DNA from: Thiobacillus denitrificans
Lineage (GTDB): Bacteria > Pseudomonadota > Gammaproteobacteria > Burkholderiales > Thiobacillaceae
Direction of reading: 5' to 3'
Length of the DNA stretch: 33,705 bases
Assembly: GCA_002403375.1 (NCBI GenBank)
Contig: DHHQ01000006.1
Coordinates: 1 to 33,705 of the forward strand
Each line of letters begins with the position of its first letter. The stretch's first letter is position 1. Under the pieces are notes generated by a model. That model did not search any database and was not told the DNA's origin. It was given only the letters and a program-made list of their open reading frames with translations. The position numbers and the translations under genes were made by a program. Positions 16,494 to 24,700 of this stretch are shown piece by piece.

Positions 16494-17248
16494 GCGAAGT
16501 CGTCGTCATCGGTCTCGGACAGCTCGGCCGCGTGTTCGCCGGCGGCCTGCTGCGTGCCGGCCACACGGTCGTGCCGGTCAACCGTGGCGACGACCTGTTC
16601 ACGGTCGCGCATGCGCATCCCGATCCGCAGCTGGTGCTGGTGGCGGTCGCCGAAAACGATCTCCACACCGTGCTGGCCGCCATGCCCGGCGCCTGGCGGC
16701 CGCGTGTCGCATTGATCCAGAACGAATTGCTGCCGCGCGACTGGGAAAGATACCGCTACACGGATCCTACGGTGATCTCGGTGTGGTTCGAGAAGAAGAA
16801 AGGCACCGACGCCAGGCCGCTGATCGCCTCGCCGGTCGCCGGCCCCGGCGCCGCGCTGCTGTGCCGCGCGCTCACGTCAATTGACCTGCCCTGCCGCGAG
16901 GTCGCACCGGGCGACGAACTGCTGTTCGAACTGGTGCGCAAGAACGTCTACATCCTCACCACCAACCTCGCCGGTCTTCAGACCGGCGGCACGGTATCGC
17001 AGCTGTGGGCGCAGCACGAGGGCTTCGCGCGCCAGGTCGCCAGCGAGGTGATCGACATCCAGGACGCGCTGGCCGGCGTCGCGCACGACCGCGAGAAGCT
17101 CGTCGCCGGCATGCTCGAGGCCTTCGACGGCGACCCTGACCACGGCTGCACCGGGCGCTCGGCGCCGGCGCGGCTGGCGCGCGCACTCGCCCATGCCGAC
17201 GCGTTCGGCCTCGCCGTCCCGACGCTGCGCGCGCTCTCGCAGCGCTGA
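16490..17248 (+). CDS. Rossmann-fold NAD(P)-binding protein, ketopantoate-reductase-like
   Basis: The 252-aa protein starts MSEVVVIGLGQLGRVF with a dinucleotide loop G8-x-G10-x-x-G13. It then has alternating strands as in 6-phosphogluconate-DH/ketopantoate-reductase proteins (LVLVAVAENDLHTVL, RVALIQNELLPRDWE). ELLFELVRKNVYILTTNLAGL suits the start of a helical C-domain. No signature proves a substrate, and the usual ketopantoate-reductase catalytic Lys/Asn/Glu set could not be assigned, so I do not call it PanE. Its ATG overlaps the ybiT TGA (ATGA at 16490-16493), so translation is coupled to ybiT. It ends before a GC-rich hairpin and is convergent with the fructosamine-kinase gene. Confidence 0.65.
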   Translation: MSEVVVIGLGQLGRVFAGGLLRAGHTVVPVNRGDDLFTVAHAHPDPQLVLVAVAENDLHTVLAAMPGAWRPRVALIQNELLPRDWERYRYTDPTVISVWFEKKKGTDARPLIASPVAGPGAALLCRALTSIDLPCREVAPGDELLFELVRKNVYILTTNLAGLQTGGTVSQLWAQHEGFARQVASEVIDIQDALAGVAHDREKLVAGMLEAFDGDPDHGCTGRSAPARLARALAHADAFGLAVPTLRALSQR

Positions 17249-17258
17249 CACGCCCCAC

Positions 17259-17276
17259 TGCCCCCGCAAGGGGGCA
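17259..17276. terminator. GCAA-tetraloop hairpin between convergent genes
   Basis: TGCCCCC (17259-17265), loop GCAA, GGGGGCA (17270-17276) form a perfect 7-bp stem with a GNRA tetraloop (reading plus). It sits between the stops of two convergent genes. There is no T-run on either strand, so termination strength is doubtful. Confidence 0.45.
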
Positions 17277-17312
17277 GGCATCATGAAGTCATTGGGCGAT
17301 CGCCCCGACCGC

Positions 17313-18194
17313 TCAACGGATCTCGGCCAGCAGTTGCGCCGCCATGCGCGCGGCCTGCGCGGCATAGCCGCCGCCGAACAGGTTGGCGTGGTTGAGGACG
17401 TGGTAGAGGTTGTAGAGCGTTCGCCTTGCTGGGTAGCCCGGGTCGAGCGGCCAGGCTTCTCGGTAGGCGGCATGAAACGCGGGCGCGAAGCCGCCGAACA
17501 GTTCGCTCATCGCGAGGTCGCACTCGCGATCGCCGAAATACGTCGCAGGATCGAAGATCGCCGGCGAACCGTCCGCGAGATAGCCGTGGTTGCCGCCCCA
17601 CAGGTCGCCGTGCAGCAGCGACGGCGCCGGCGCGTAGCCGTCGAAAAACGCGTCCAGCCGGCCGAGCAGCCCCTCGCCGTCGCGCTGCAGGGCGCCGCCG
17701 TAGCCGTTCTGCGCCGCCAGCCGCAGCTGGAAACCCAGCCGCGCGTCGCGCCAGAACGCGAGCCAGTCGGCCTGCCACGGATTCGGCTGTGGCGTGGCGC
17801 CGATCCAGTTGTCGCGCCGCCAGCCGAAGCGGTCGGCCGTGACGCGATGCTGCTGCGCGAGTCGACGCCCCAGCTCCGCAGCGTCGCCGTGCGCCTGCAG
17901 CGGCAGGTACTCGAGCACCAGATACGCCCGTCCGGCGGCGGTGCCGTGGCAGACCACCTGCGGCACGCGTACCGCCTGCGCCGCAGCGAGTTCGGCCAGC
18001 CCCGCCGCCTCCGCCTCGAACATCGCGAGCCGGGCGGCCGGCTGGGTCTTGACGAACACGCTGCGCGCGCCGTCGCCGAACCTGAACGCCTCGCTGATGT
18101 CGCCGCCGTGCAGCGCGTCCGCCTCGCGTGCGGCGAAGGGCTCGCCCAGCGCCAGGCTGATCGCGCGGGCGAGTTCGGCGTGGAACGCGCTCAT
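17313..18194 (-). CDS. Fructosamine-3-kinase family protein
   Basis: Members phosphorylate ketosamines (sugars glycated onto amines) to allow deglycation; the E. coli relative is YniA. The 293-aa protein keeps the kinase-fold ATP-Lys region (SVFVKTQPAARLAMFEAEA), the catalytic LLHGDLWGGNHG, and the metal-binding IFDPATYFGDRECDLAM. LVLEYLPLQ is the hinge. NPWQADWLAFWRDARLGFQL is also family-typical. ATG at 18194 is chosen because MSAFHAELARAISLALG aligns with family starts. The longer frame from 18260 would run through the terminator at 18214-18240. Only 19 bases separate that terminator's T-run from the ATG, and no clear ribosome site is seen. The physiological substrate is unproven. Confidence 0.87.
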   Translation of the reverse strand: MSAFHAELARAISLALGEPFAAREADALHGGDISEAFRFGDGARSVFVKTQPAARLAMFEAEAAGLAELAAAQAVRVPQVVCHGTAAGRAYLVLEYLPLQAHGDAAELGRRLAQQHRVTADRFGWRRDNWIGATPQPNPWQADWLAFWRDARLGFQLRLAAQNGYGGALQRDGEGLLGRLDAFFDGYAPAPSLLHGDLWGGNHGYLADGSPAIFDPATYFGDRECDLAMSELFGGFAPAFHAAYREAWPLDPGYPARRTLYNLYHVLNHANLFGGGYAAQAARMAAQLLAEIR

Positions 18195-18213
18195 GCCCGC
18201 CGCGGGCGGCACG

Positions 18214-18240
18214 CCAAAAAAACGCGCCCCGAAGGGCGCG
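18214..18240 (-). terminator. Strong intrinsic terminator with UUCG loop
   Basis: On the minus strand CGCGCCC, loop TTCG, GGGCGCG is followed by seven T (stem 18240-18223, T-run 18220-18214). It lies 36 bases after the DUF971 stop and just before the fructosamine-kinase start. Confidence 0.92.
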
Positions 18241-18276
18241 CGATTCTTGCAGGGCAGCACATGCCGAGCTCGGTGC

Positions 18277-18672
18277 TCAGGGCTTGGGGCGATGCTCGAA
18301 CATCTTGGCGATGCCGGCGTCGCGCGAGGCGCCGGCAGCTTCCATGCGCTTGAGATACTCGTCCCACAGCGCGGCCTGGTTGACGCCGAGGTCGTACAGG
18401 TATTCCCACGAATAGATGCCCGTGTTGTGGCCGTCGGAGAAGAACAGGTTGATGCCGTACAGGCCGACCGGTTCGGCGGCGTTGATCAGCACGTCGCGCT
18501 TGCCGACCTGCAGCACTTCCTGGCCGGGCCCGTGGCCGCGCACTTCGGCGGAAGGCGAATAGACGCGCAGCAGTTCGAACGGCAGGTCGAAGCGCGCGCC
18601 GTCGGAAAACGCGATTTCCATCTTGCGCGAGGCCTGATGGAGCTTGATGTCGGTGGGGGTGGGGTTGGCCAT
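18277..18672 (-). CDS. DUF971 / gamma-butyrobetaine-hydroxylase N-domain-like protein
   Basis: The 131-aa cytoplasmic protein belongs to DUF971 (GBBH-like_N). The visible hallmarks are PTDIKLHQASRKMEIAFSDGARFDLPFELLRVYSPSAEVRGHG, read in parts, followed by VGLYGINLFFSDGHNTGIYSWEYLYDLG. The family adopts a small beta fold resembling the N-domain of carnitine-biosynthesis hydroxylases and is linked elsewhere to Fe-S or Mrp/ApbC proteins, but no catalytic role is established. The start at 18672 gives MANPTPTDIKLH; the ribosome site is weak. It is a single gene, between tRNA-Arg upstream and the UUCG terminator downstream. Confidence 0.88.
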   Translation of the reverse strand: MANPTPTDIKLHQASRKMEIAFSDGARFDLPFELLRVYSPSAEVRGHGPGQEVLQVGKRDVLINAAEPVGLYGINLFFSDGHNTGIYSWEYLYDLGVNQAALWDEYLKRMEAAGASRDAGIAKMFEHRPKP

Positions 18673-18726
18673 GATTGAAACGCTCGAATTGAACTCCAGC
18701 CCGAAGTTTAAACCCGCTGGGCGGAG

Positions 18727-18749
18727 ATTAAACCCTTGCGCGACAAGGG
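18727..18749 (-). terminator. Terminator after tRNA-Arg
   Basis: Minus strand: CCCTTG (18749-18744), 5-base loop, CAAGGG (18738-18733), then TTTAAT. It lies 27 bases beyond the tRNA 3' end. The T-run is short. Confidence 0.55.
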
Positions 18750-18775
18750 GATGGAGCCGATTGTGACCTGAAAAC

Positions 18776-18852
18776 TGGCGCGCCCGGCGCGATTCGAACG
18801 CACGACCCCTGCCTTCGGAGGGCAGTACTCTATCCAGCTGAGCTACGGGCGC
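18776..18852 (-). tRNA. tRNA-Arg (anticodon CCG)
   Basis: The 77-nt cloverleaf reads 5' from 18852. The acceptor GCGCCCG (18852-18846) pairs with CGGGCGC (18786-18780). TAGCTCAGCTGGATAGAG makes the D arm. The anticodon stem CTGCC/GGCAG encloses loop CTCCGAA, giving anticodon CCG. The T arm contains GTTCGAATC. Discriminator G is followed by an encoded CCA (18778-18776). It closely resembles E. coli tRNA-Arg(CCG) and reads CGG codons, which are frequent in this GC-rich genome. Confidence 0.97.
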
Positions 18853-18864
18853 TAGGAGCGGCGA

Positions 18865-18893
18865 AGCATAGCCGGTTTGCCGCGCGGCGTCCA
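18865..18893 (-). promoter_or_regulatory. Candidate promoter of tRNA-Arg
   Basis: Minus strand TGGACG (18893-18888) and TATGCT (18870-18865) are spaced 17 bases, with 4 of 6 matches each. The start would fall 6-7 bases before the mature tRNA. Confidence 0.45.
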
Positions 18894-18910
18894 TCGGCGC
18901 GCGCGCGCCC

Positions 18911-18939
18911 TTTCCTGTCAGGGGCGCTTTCCTTATAAT
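18911..18939 (+). promoter_or_regulatory. Promoter of the cytochrome c5-like gene
   Basis: A perfect -10, TATAAT (18934-18939), lies 37 bases before the ATG. The 17-base-spaced -35 position reads TTTCCT (3 of 6). The tRNA promoter faces the other way just upstream. Confidence 0.6.
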
Positions 18940-18975
18940 CGCGGCTTTCGAAGCCCCATCCCAAGGATAATTTTC

Positions 18976-19566
18976 ATGGCCGACTCGCACGCCCAGATGA
19001 CCAAGACCACCCCGCAGCAAGTCATCATTTCTGTTGTCGCCGGGCTGCTCGCCCCCCTGCTGGCGATTGTCCTGATCGTCATGCTCGTTCTGAGCATCCA
19101 GGAAGAGCACAAGCCCGACACCTCCAGCGAGGCGGCACAGCAGGCAACGGCCCAGCGCATCAAGCCGGTCGCCCATCTGGTGGCGCTCGATCCCAACGCC
19201 CCCCGCGTCGAGCGGTCCGGCCAGGAAGTCTACGACGCCGTCTGCGCATCGTGCCACGGTGTCGGCGCGCTGGGCGCACCCCGGTTCGAGAGCAAGGCCG
19301 ACTGGGGCGGTCGCATCGGCCAGGGCTACAACACGCTGGTCAAGCACGCGATCGAAGGCATCCGCCAGATGCCCGCGCGCGGCGGCGACCCCGACCTGTC
19401 CGACATCGAGGTGGCCCGCGCAGTCGTTCACATGACCAACTCGGCCGGCGCCAAGTTCACCGCACCCGATCCCGAACCCGCCCAGCCGGCCGCGGCTGCC
19501 GCTGCGACCGCCGGCGCGCCGGCTGCGCCCGCTGAAGCAGCGCCCGCAGCCGACGTCAAGCAATAA
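18976..19566 (+). CDS. Membrane-anchored cytochrome c5-like monoheme protein
   Basis: The 196-aa protein carries electrons on the outer face of the inner membrane. An N-terminal membrane segment (about residues 16-41, no cleavage site) anchors it. The heme motif C90-A-S-C93-H94 starts a single class I domain, with M122 (IRQMPARGG) as the likely sixth ligand. The last ~40 residues are an Ala/Pro-rich tail. The order VYDAVCASCHGVGALGAPRF and the downstream VVHMTNSAG match cytochrome c5/CycB-type proteins. ATG 18976 has AAGGA upstream and a perfect -10 further up. It is monocistronic as far as visible. The partner (oxidase, denitrification or sulfur pathway) is unknown. Confidence 0.9.
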   Translation: MADSHAQMTKTTPQQVIISVVAGLLAPLLAIVLIVMLVLSIQEEHKPDTSSEAAQQATAQRIKPVAHLVALDPNAPRVERSGQEVYDAVCASCHGVGALGAPRFESKADWGGRIGQGYNTLVKHAIEGIRQMPARGGDPDLSDIEVARAVVHMTNSAGAKFTAPDPEPAQPAAAAAATAGAPAAPAEAAPAADVKQ

Positions 19567-19576
19567 GCAAGAGACC

Positions 19577-19612
19577 CGAGGCGAGGCGGTGCAGCGCATC
19601 CGCCGAACCTCG
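19577..19612. other. Stem-loop after the cytochrome c5-like gene
   Basis: GGCGG (19585-19589) can pair with CCGCC (19600-19604), and CGAGG (19582-19586 or 19577-19581) with CCTCG (19608-19612). No T-run follows. It may be a weak terminator or leader structure. Confidence 0.3.
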
Positions 19613-19630
19613 CAACCGCAGGGGAGTGCG

Positions 19631-19744
19631 ATGAACGCCACGTCGTTGGTCCTGAAGTCCACCGACCCGCGGCTTGCCTGCGGCAAGCCTGGCGCCGCCC
19701 CCCCCTCGGCCGCGCTCCCTCCCCTCCGCCTCGCCCGCCTCTGA
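19631..19744 (+). CDS. Possible 37-aa small ORF upstream of the Sel1 protein gene
   Basis: ATG at 19631 follows a strong AGGGGAG site and opens a 38-codon frame ending TGA at 19742-19744, six bases before the next gene's ATG. The peptide starts MNATSLVLKSTDPRLACGK and ends in Pro/Ala/Arg/Leu-rich sequence. No known domain is seen. Its position and ribosome site suit a leader or coupling ORF, but the GC-rich composition makes a chance frame possible. Confidence 0.35.
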   Translation: MNATSLVLKSTDPRLACGKPGAAPPSAALPPLRLARL

Positions 19745-19750
19745 GTCCCG

Positions 19751-20485
19751 ATGCCGCTCACCTGCCCACAATGCGGGAGCGACAGGATCCGGAGCGGCTC
19801 TCTGCACGCGCATGACAGCCTGCGTCATCGGCTGCTCTACCGCCCGCTGCGCTGCCGCGAATGCCACCAGCGCCTGTGGGTGCTCAGCCCGCTCAAGCCG
19901 CTGCTGCTGCTGACCGTGGTCGGCGCGACCGTCGGCGCGACCGCCTGGCTCGCGCTCGGTTCGCCGGCTCGCCAGCCCGACCAGCCATCCGCCAGCCCGC
20001 CCCATCTGCGCGCCGAGCAGGGCGACGCCGAGGCGCAGCTGCAGATGGGCATGCGCTACGCGGAAGGCGACGGCGTGATCCAGAACGACAAGGAAGCCGC
20101 CCGCTGGTTTGCGCTGGCCGCTCGCCAGGGCCTGGCCGAGGCGCAGTACCAGTACGGCCTGGCGCTGCTGCACGGCAAGGGCGTGGTGCAGGACTACCAG
20201 TCGGCGTTCCGCTGGATCGAGCAGCCCGCCCAGCGCGGCTACGCGCGGGCGCAGTTCACGCTCGGCGAGCTCTACCGCTACGGGACCGGCACCGCGATCG
20301 ACAAGGCGCGCGCCTACCTGTGGTTCAACCTCGCCGCCGCGCAGGGCGTTGAGGCGGCCGCCAAGGCGCGCGACAGCCTGGTCTGGCAGCTCAAGCCCGA
20401 ACAGATCACGGCGATGCAGGAAGAGGCGCGGCGCATCAGCCGCACCGCACACCCGGCAACCGCCGAAGCCGCCGTCAAGCCCTGA
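19751..20485 (+). CDS. Zinc-ribbon, transmembrane, Sel1-repeat protein
   Basis: The 244-aa protein has three parts. An N-terminal zinc ribbon has C5-x2-C8 and C35-x2-C38. A membrane segment spans about 47-69. Three Sel1/TPR-like repeats fill about 87-200, with repeats such as AEAQLQMGMRYAEGDGV, AEAQYQYGLALLHGKGV and ARAQFTLGELYRYGTG. The repeats would face the periplasm if the ribbon is cytoplasmic. Sel1 repeats form a scaffold for protein contacts, and the family gives no enzymatic role. The ATG 19751 follows the small ORF stop by six bases and has no strong ribosome site of its own, so coupling is possible. It is convergent with the efflux operon, with 9 bases between the stops. Confidence 0.8.
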   Translation: MPLTCPQCGSDRIRSGSLHAHDSLRHRLLYRPLRCRECHQRLWVLSPLKPLLLLTVVGATVGATAWLALGSPARQPDQPSASPPHLRAEQGDAEAQLQMGMRYAEGDGVIQNDKEAARWFALAARQGLAEAQYQYGLALLHGKGVVQDYQSAFRWIEQPAQRGYARAQFTLGELYRYGTGTAIDKARAYLWFNLAAAQGVEAAAKARDSLVWQLKPEQITAMQEEARRISRTAHPATAEAAVKP

Positions 20486-20494
20486 ACACCCCCG

Positions 20495-21754
20495 CTAGGG
20501 GTGTGCAGGCGCGCTGTCGTCGTCGACATCGAGCGGCCACAGCCGGTGGGCGTCCAGCATCAGCCGCGCATTCGCCGCCAGCGCCTCGAGCTGCGCCTGG
20601 CGCGCCGTCAGCGCGCCCTCCTGCGCAAGCCGACTGCCGAGCAGCACCTGATCGAGCCCTCCCTCGCCGAGACTGTAGGCGCGCGCCGCGAGTCGCGCGG
20701 CTTCGGCCAGCGCCTGCGCCGCGCGGTCGGCCTGCTGCCAGGCTTCCACCCGGGCGACCGCGGCGTCGAAGTCCGCGCGCGCTTCCTGGCGCAGCCGCTG
20801 CTCGAGCCTGACGGCGGCTTCCTGCGCCGCGGAGGCGAGCGCCGCGGCGGCCTGCTGGTCGGTGCGCCGCGCCGCCCCCGGCAGCGTCAGCCCTACGCTG
20901 ACGCCCAGCACATGCTCGTCGCCGTTCATCTCGTTCTTGTAGAACATGCCGACAGCCGGGTCGACGCCGCGCCGGCTGGCGAGCTGCCGCGTCTCCGCCT
21001 GGAGGACCTCGGCGTGGCGGCGGGCGCGCAACAGCTCGTGGCTGTGCGCGAGCACCGCATCGGCGTGCGCCTCCGCGCTGCCGGCCGGCGCAACGGGCTG
21101 CGGCAGCGTCTCGTCAGCGCTCAGCGCCAGTCCGGGGTACTGCGCGCGCAGCCGGTCGTGCGCCTGCTGTGCACGCGCAGCCGCCTGCTGCTGCTGCAGC
21201 CTGGCCTGCGCCAGCGCCGCGTCGGCGTTGACACGGTCGGCCCGCGGCGCCTCGCCGAGGCGGATGCGCGCGTCGACGGCGGCGAGCTGCTGCTCGGCCA
21301 GCGCGACGTGCGCCTGCCACAGCGGTGCCTGGCTCGCCTCGACCCGCCACGCGAACCAGTGTTCGAGCAGCTGCCGCCCGCTCTCGTGCAGGGCCTCGCC
21401 GAGGTTCGCCTCGGCGTGCGCGGCGAGCGCCCCGCCGAGCGCGCGATCCGCCTCGGCACGCGCCGGCAGCCGCAGCGGGCGCGACAGCGCCAGCCCCCAT
21501 TCGGCGACGTCCTCGCCGGCGGCCGTGTCGATGCGACGCCCGGCGAGATCCGCGCCGAGCGTCCACTCGCTGCGCCCCTGGTGGAGGCTCTGGCTGCGCA
21601 GCGCCTGCGCTTCCGATTCGGCGCGCGCCTGCGCCACCATGGGCGACGCCCACAGCGCGGATGCCGCCGCTGCGGGGTCGGGCAGATAGTCGGCACGCAC
21701 GCCGGCCGCGAACGTCAGCGCGAGGGCGAGCGCAAGGGTGCGGGTCGTCTTCAT
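20495..21754 (-). CDS. TolC-family outer-membrane channel of the heavy-metal efflux operon (CzcC/CusC-like)
   Basis: The 419-aa protein has a Sec signal peptide (about residues 1-21, ending VRA) and long Ala/Gln/Arg-rich alpha-helical stretches of the OEP/TolC fold. These include the YSLGEGGLDQVLLGSRLAQE segment typical of CzcC proteins. No lipobox Cys follows the signal, unlike several lipid-anchored members. ATG 21754 has a near-perfect AAGGAGGG site and overlaps the pump gene's stop (ATGA), so it is the third gene of the fusion protein-pump-channel operon. It would form the outer-membrane exit duct. Confidence 0.87.
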   Translation of the reverse strand: MKTTRTLALALALTFAAGVRADYLPDPAAAASALWASPMVAQARAESEAQALRSQSLHQGRSEWTLGADLAGRRIDTAAGEDVAEWGLALSRPLRLPARAEADRALGGALAAHAEANLGEALHESGRQLLEHWFAWRVEASQAPLWQAHVALAEQQLAAVDARIRLGEAPRADRVNADAALAQARLQQQQAAARAQQAHDRLRAQYPGLALSADETLPQPVAPAGSAEAHADAVLAHSHELLRARRHAEVLQAETRQLASRRGVDPAVGMFYKNEMNGDEHVLGVSVGLTLPGAARRTDQQAAAALASAAQEAAVRLEQRLRQEARADFDAAVARVEAWQQADRAAQALAEAARLAARAYSLGEGGLDQVLLGSRLAQEGALTARQAQLEALAANARLMLDAHRLWPLDVDDDSAPAHP

Positions 21755-24700
21755 GCACGCCCTCCTTTCAGGATGAACTGTCGATACAGCAGCGGCAGCA
21801 TCACCAGCGTCAGCAGCGTCGCGCTGACGAGGCCGCCGATGACCACGATGGCGAGCGGCCGCTGGATTTCCGATCCCGGTCCGCTGGCGAACAGCAGCGG
21901 CACCAGGCCGAAGGCGGCGATGCTGGCGGTCATCAGCACCGGGCGCAGGCGGCGCAGCGCACCGTCGCGCACCACCGCGTCGCCCCTCCCGCCCTGCGCG
22001 CGCAACTGGTTGAAATGGCTGACGAGCACGACGCCGTTTAGCACCGCGATGCCGAGCAGCGCGATGAAGCCGACCGAGGCCGGCACCGACAGGTATTCGC
22101 CCGACAGCGCCAGCGCGAAGATGCCGCCGATCAGCGCCAGCGGGACGTTCATCATCACCAGCACCGCCTGGCGGACGTCGCCGAAGGTGACGTAGAGCAG
22201 GAAACCGATCAGCAGCAGCGCGACCGGCACCACGATCATCAGGCGCTGCGCGGCACGCTGCTGGTTCTCGAACTGGCCGCCCCAGGCCAGGTGATAGCCG
22301 GGCGGCAGCTTGACCTGCGCAGCGACCGCGGCCTGGGCGTCGGCGACGAAGCTGACCAGGTCGCGGCCGGCGACGTTGCTCTGCACCACGGTGAAGCGCG
22401 CCGCGTTCTCCCGCTTCACCGCGACCGGCCCGTTGGTTCGCTCGAGGCGCGCGACCTGGTCGAGGCTGATCTCGCGGCCGTCCGGCAGGGTCAGGCGCAG
22501 CGCCTGCAGGGCGCCGGGCGACTCGCGCAGGCCGGCCGGGCCGCGCAGCTGCAGCGGCACGCGCCGCCCCTGCTGCTGGACCACGCCGATGACCTCGCCC
22601 TCGAGCTGCGTTCTCAGCAGCATCGCAATGTCATCGGCAGACAGGCCGAAGCGGGCTGCGGCGTCGCGGTCGATTTCCGCCTGCAGATACTGCACGCCGG
22701 CGTTCTGCTGGGTGTACACGTCGGACGCGCCGGGGACCTTTTCGACCACGCTGAATATCTCGGCGGCCAGCCGGTTGAGCGTAGGCAGGTCGGGGCCGTA
22801 GATCTTGATCGCCACGTCGCCGCGCGAACCGGTGAGCATTTCCGAGACCCGCATGTCGATCGGCTGGGTGAAGTTGTAGGCGATGCCCGGGAAGCCCTCG
22901 GCGACCTTGCGGATTTCTCCGATCAGCCATTCCTTGTCGGGCTTTCTCCATTCGGGCATCGGCTTCAGCACCAGAAAGGTGTCGGTGTCGTTGAGCCCCA
23001 TCGGATCGAGCCCCAGTTCGTCGGCACCGACCCGGCCGACGATGCGGCTGATTTCGGGCACGTTCTTCAACAGGGCCTGCTGTACCCGGGTATCCTGCGC
23101 GACCGACTGCTCCAGGCTGATCGACGGCAGCTTTTCCAGTTGCAGCAGGATGTCGCCTTCGTCCATCACCGGCATGAAGGTCTTGCCGATCAGGGGATAG
23201 ACGCCGACCGCCGCCAGCATCAGCACGCCTGCCGTGACGTAGACGACTTTCGGCCGCGCCAGCGCGCGATCGAGCAGCGGCGTGTAGAGGCCCTGCGCGC
23301 GGCGCAGCAGCCATGGGTCTTCATGCGCGCCCTGCTTCAACAGAAACGATGCCAGCACCGGGATCACGGTGAGCGCCAGGAGCAGGGACGCCGCGAGCGC
23401 GAACACGATGGTCAGCGCGACCGGCGCGAACAGCTTGCCTTCCAGCCCTTGCAGCGTCAGCAGCGGCAGGAACACGATGGCAATGATGGCGATGCCCGAC
23501 GTCACCGGGCTGGCGACTTCCTGGGCCGCCCACAGCACGCGTTGCAGCGGGGTTTCGCTGGTGTGCTCCGGATCGTGCGCCAGATGCGCGACGACGTTTT
23601 CGACCACCACCACCGCCGCGTCGACCAGCAGGCCGATCGCGATCGCCAGTCCGCCCAGGCTCATCAGGTTGGCGGACAGGCCGGACTGGCGCATCAGCAC
23701 GAAGGTGGCCAGCACCGACAGCGGCAGGATCAGCGCCACCACGATCGCCGCGCGCAGGTTGCCGAGGAACAGCAGCAGCAGGATCACCACCAGCACCGCC
23801 GCTTCGAGCAGGGCCTTGCTGACGGTGCCGACGGCGCGGTCGACCAGCTGCGAGCGATCGTAGAACGGCGAGATCGTCACCCCCTTGGGCAAGGTGGCCT
23901 GAATCTCGGCGATCCTGGCCTTGACGTTCTTGATGAGCTCGCCCGCGTTCACGCCCTTCAGGCCGATCACCAGGCCTTCCACCGCCTCGCCCTGGCCGTT
24001 TTGCGTCACGGCGCCGTAGCGGGTCATCGAATCCATGTCGACCTGCGCCACGTCGCCGACGGTGACGACCACGCCGCCCACATGCTTGACGCCGATGCGA
24101 CGCAGATCGTCCAGCGTGGCGACCCCGCCGTTGACGCGCACCACCCAGGTCTCCTCGCCTTCGTTGACGCGCCCGGCGCCGTCGTTGCGGGTATTGCTTT
24201 CCAGCGCCCTGCGCAATTCCTCGTAGGTCACGCCGCGCGCGGCCAGCGCGGACGGGTCGGGACTCACGGAGAAGGTGGCGACCCGGCCGCCGAGCGAGTT
24301 GACGTCGGCAACGCCGGGCAAGGCCCGCAATTGCGGCCGCACCGTCCAGTCGAGCAGGGTGCGTTTTTCCGCCAGCGACAGCGGCCCCTCGATGGTGAAC
24401 ATGAACAGCTCGGACAGCGGCGTCGAGATCGGCGCCAGCCCGCCCGACACGTTGGCGGGCAGGTCGCCTTTCACGTTGGCGAAGCGCTCGGCCACCTGCT
24501 GGCGCGCCCAGTAGATGTCGGTGCCTTCCTCGAAGTCGACGGTGATGTCGACCAGCGCATTCTTCGACTGGCTGCGCAGGATGGCCTGGTGCGGAATGCC
24601 GAGCAGCTCGGTCTCGACCGGCTGGGTGATGCGCGCCTCCACCTCTTCCGGCGTCATGCCGGGCGCCTTGAGGATCAGCTTGACCTGGGTGGTCGAGACG

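Noticed and set aside
18776..18852. tRNA-Arg as an integration site for a genomic island
   Set aside because: No integrase, no partial tRNA 3' copy and no change in gene type beside it were found. The neighbours on both sides look like ordinary chromosomal genes.
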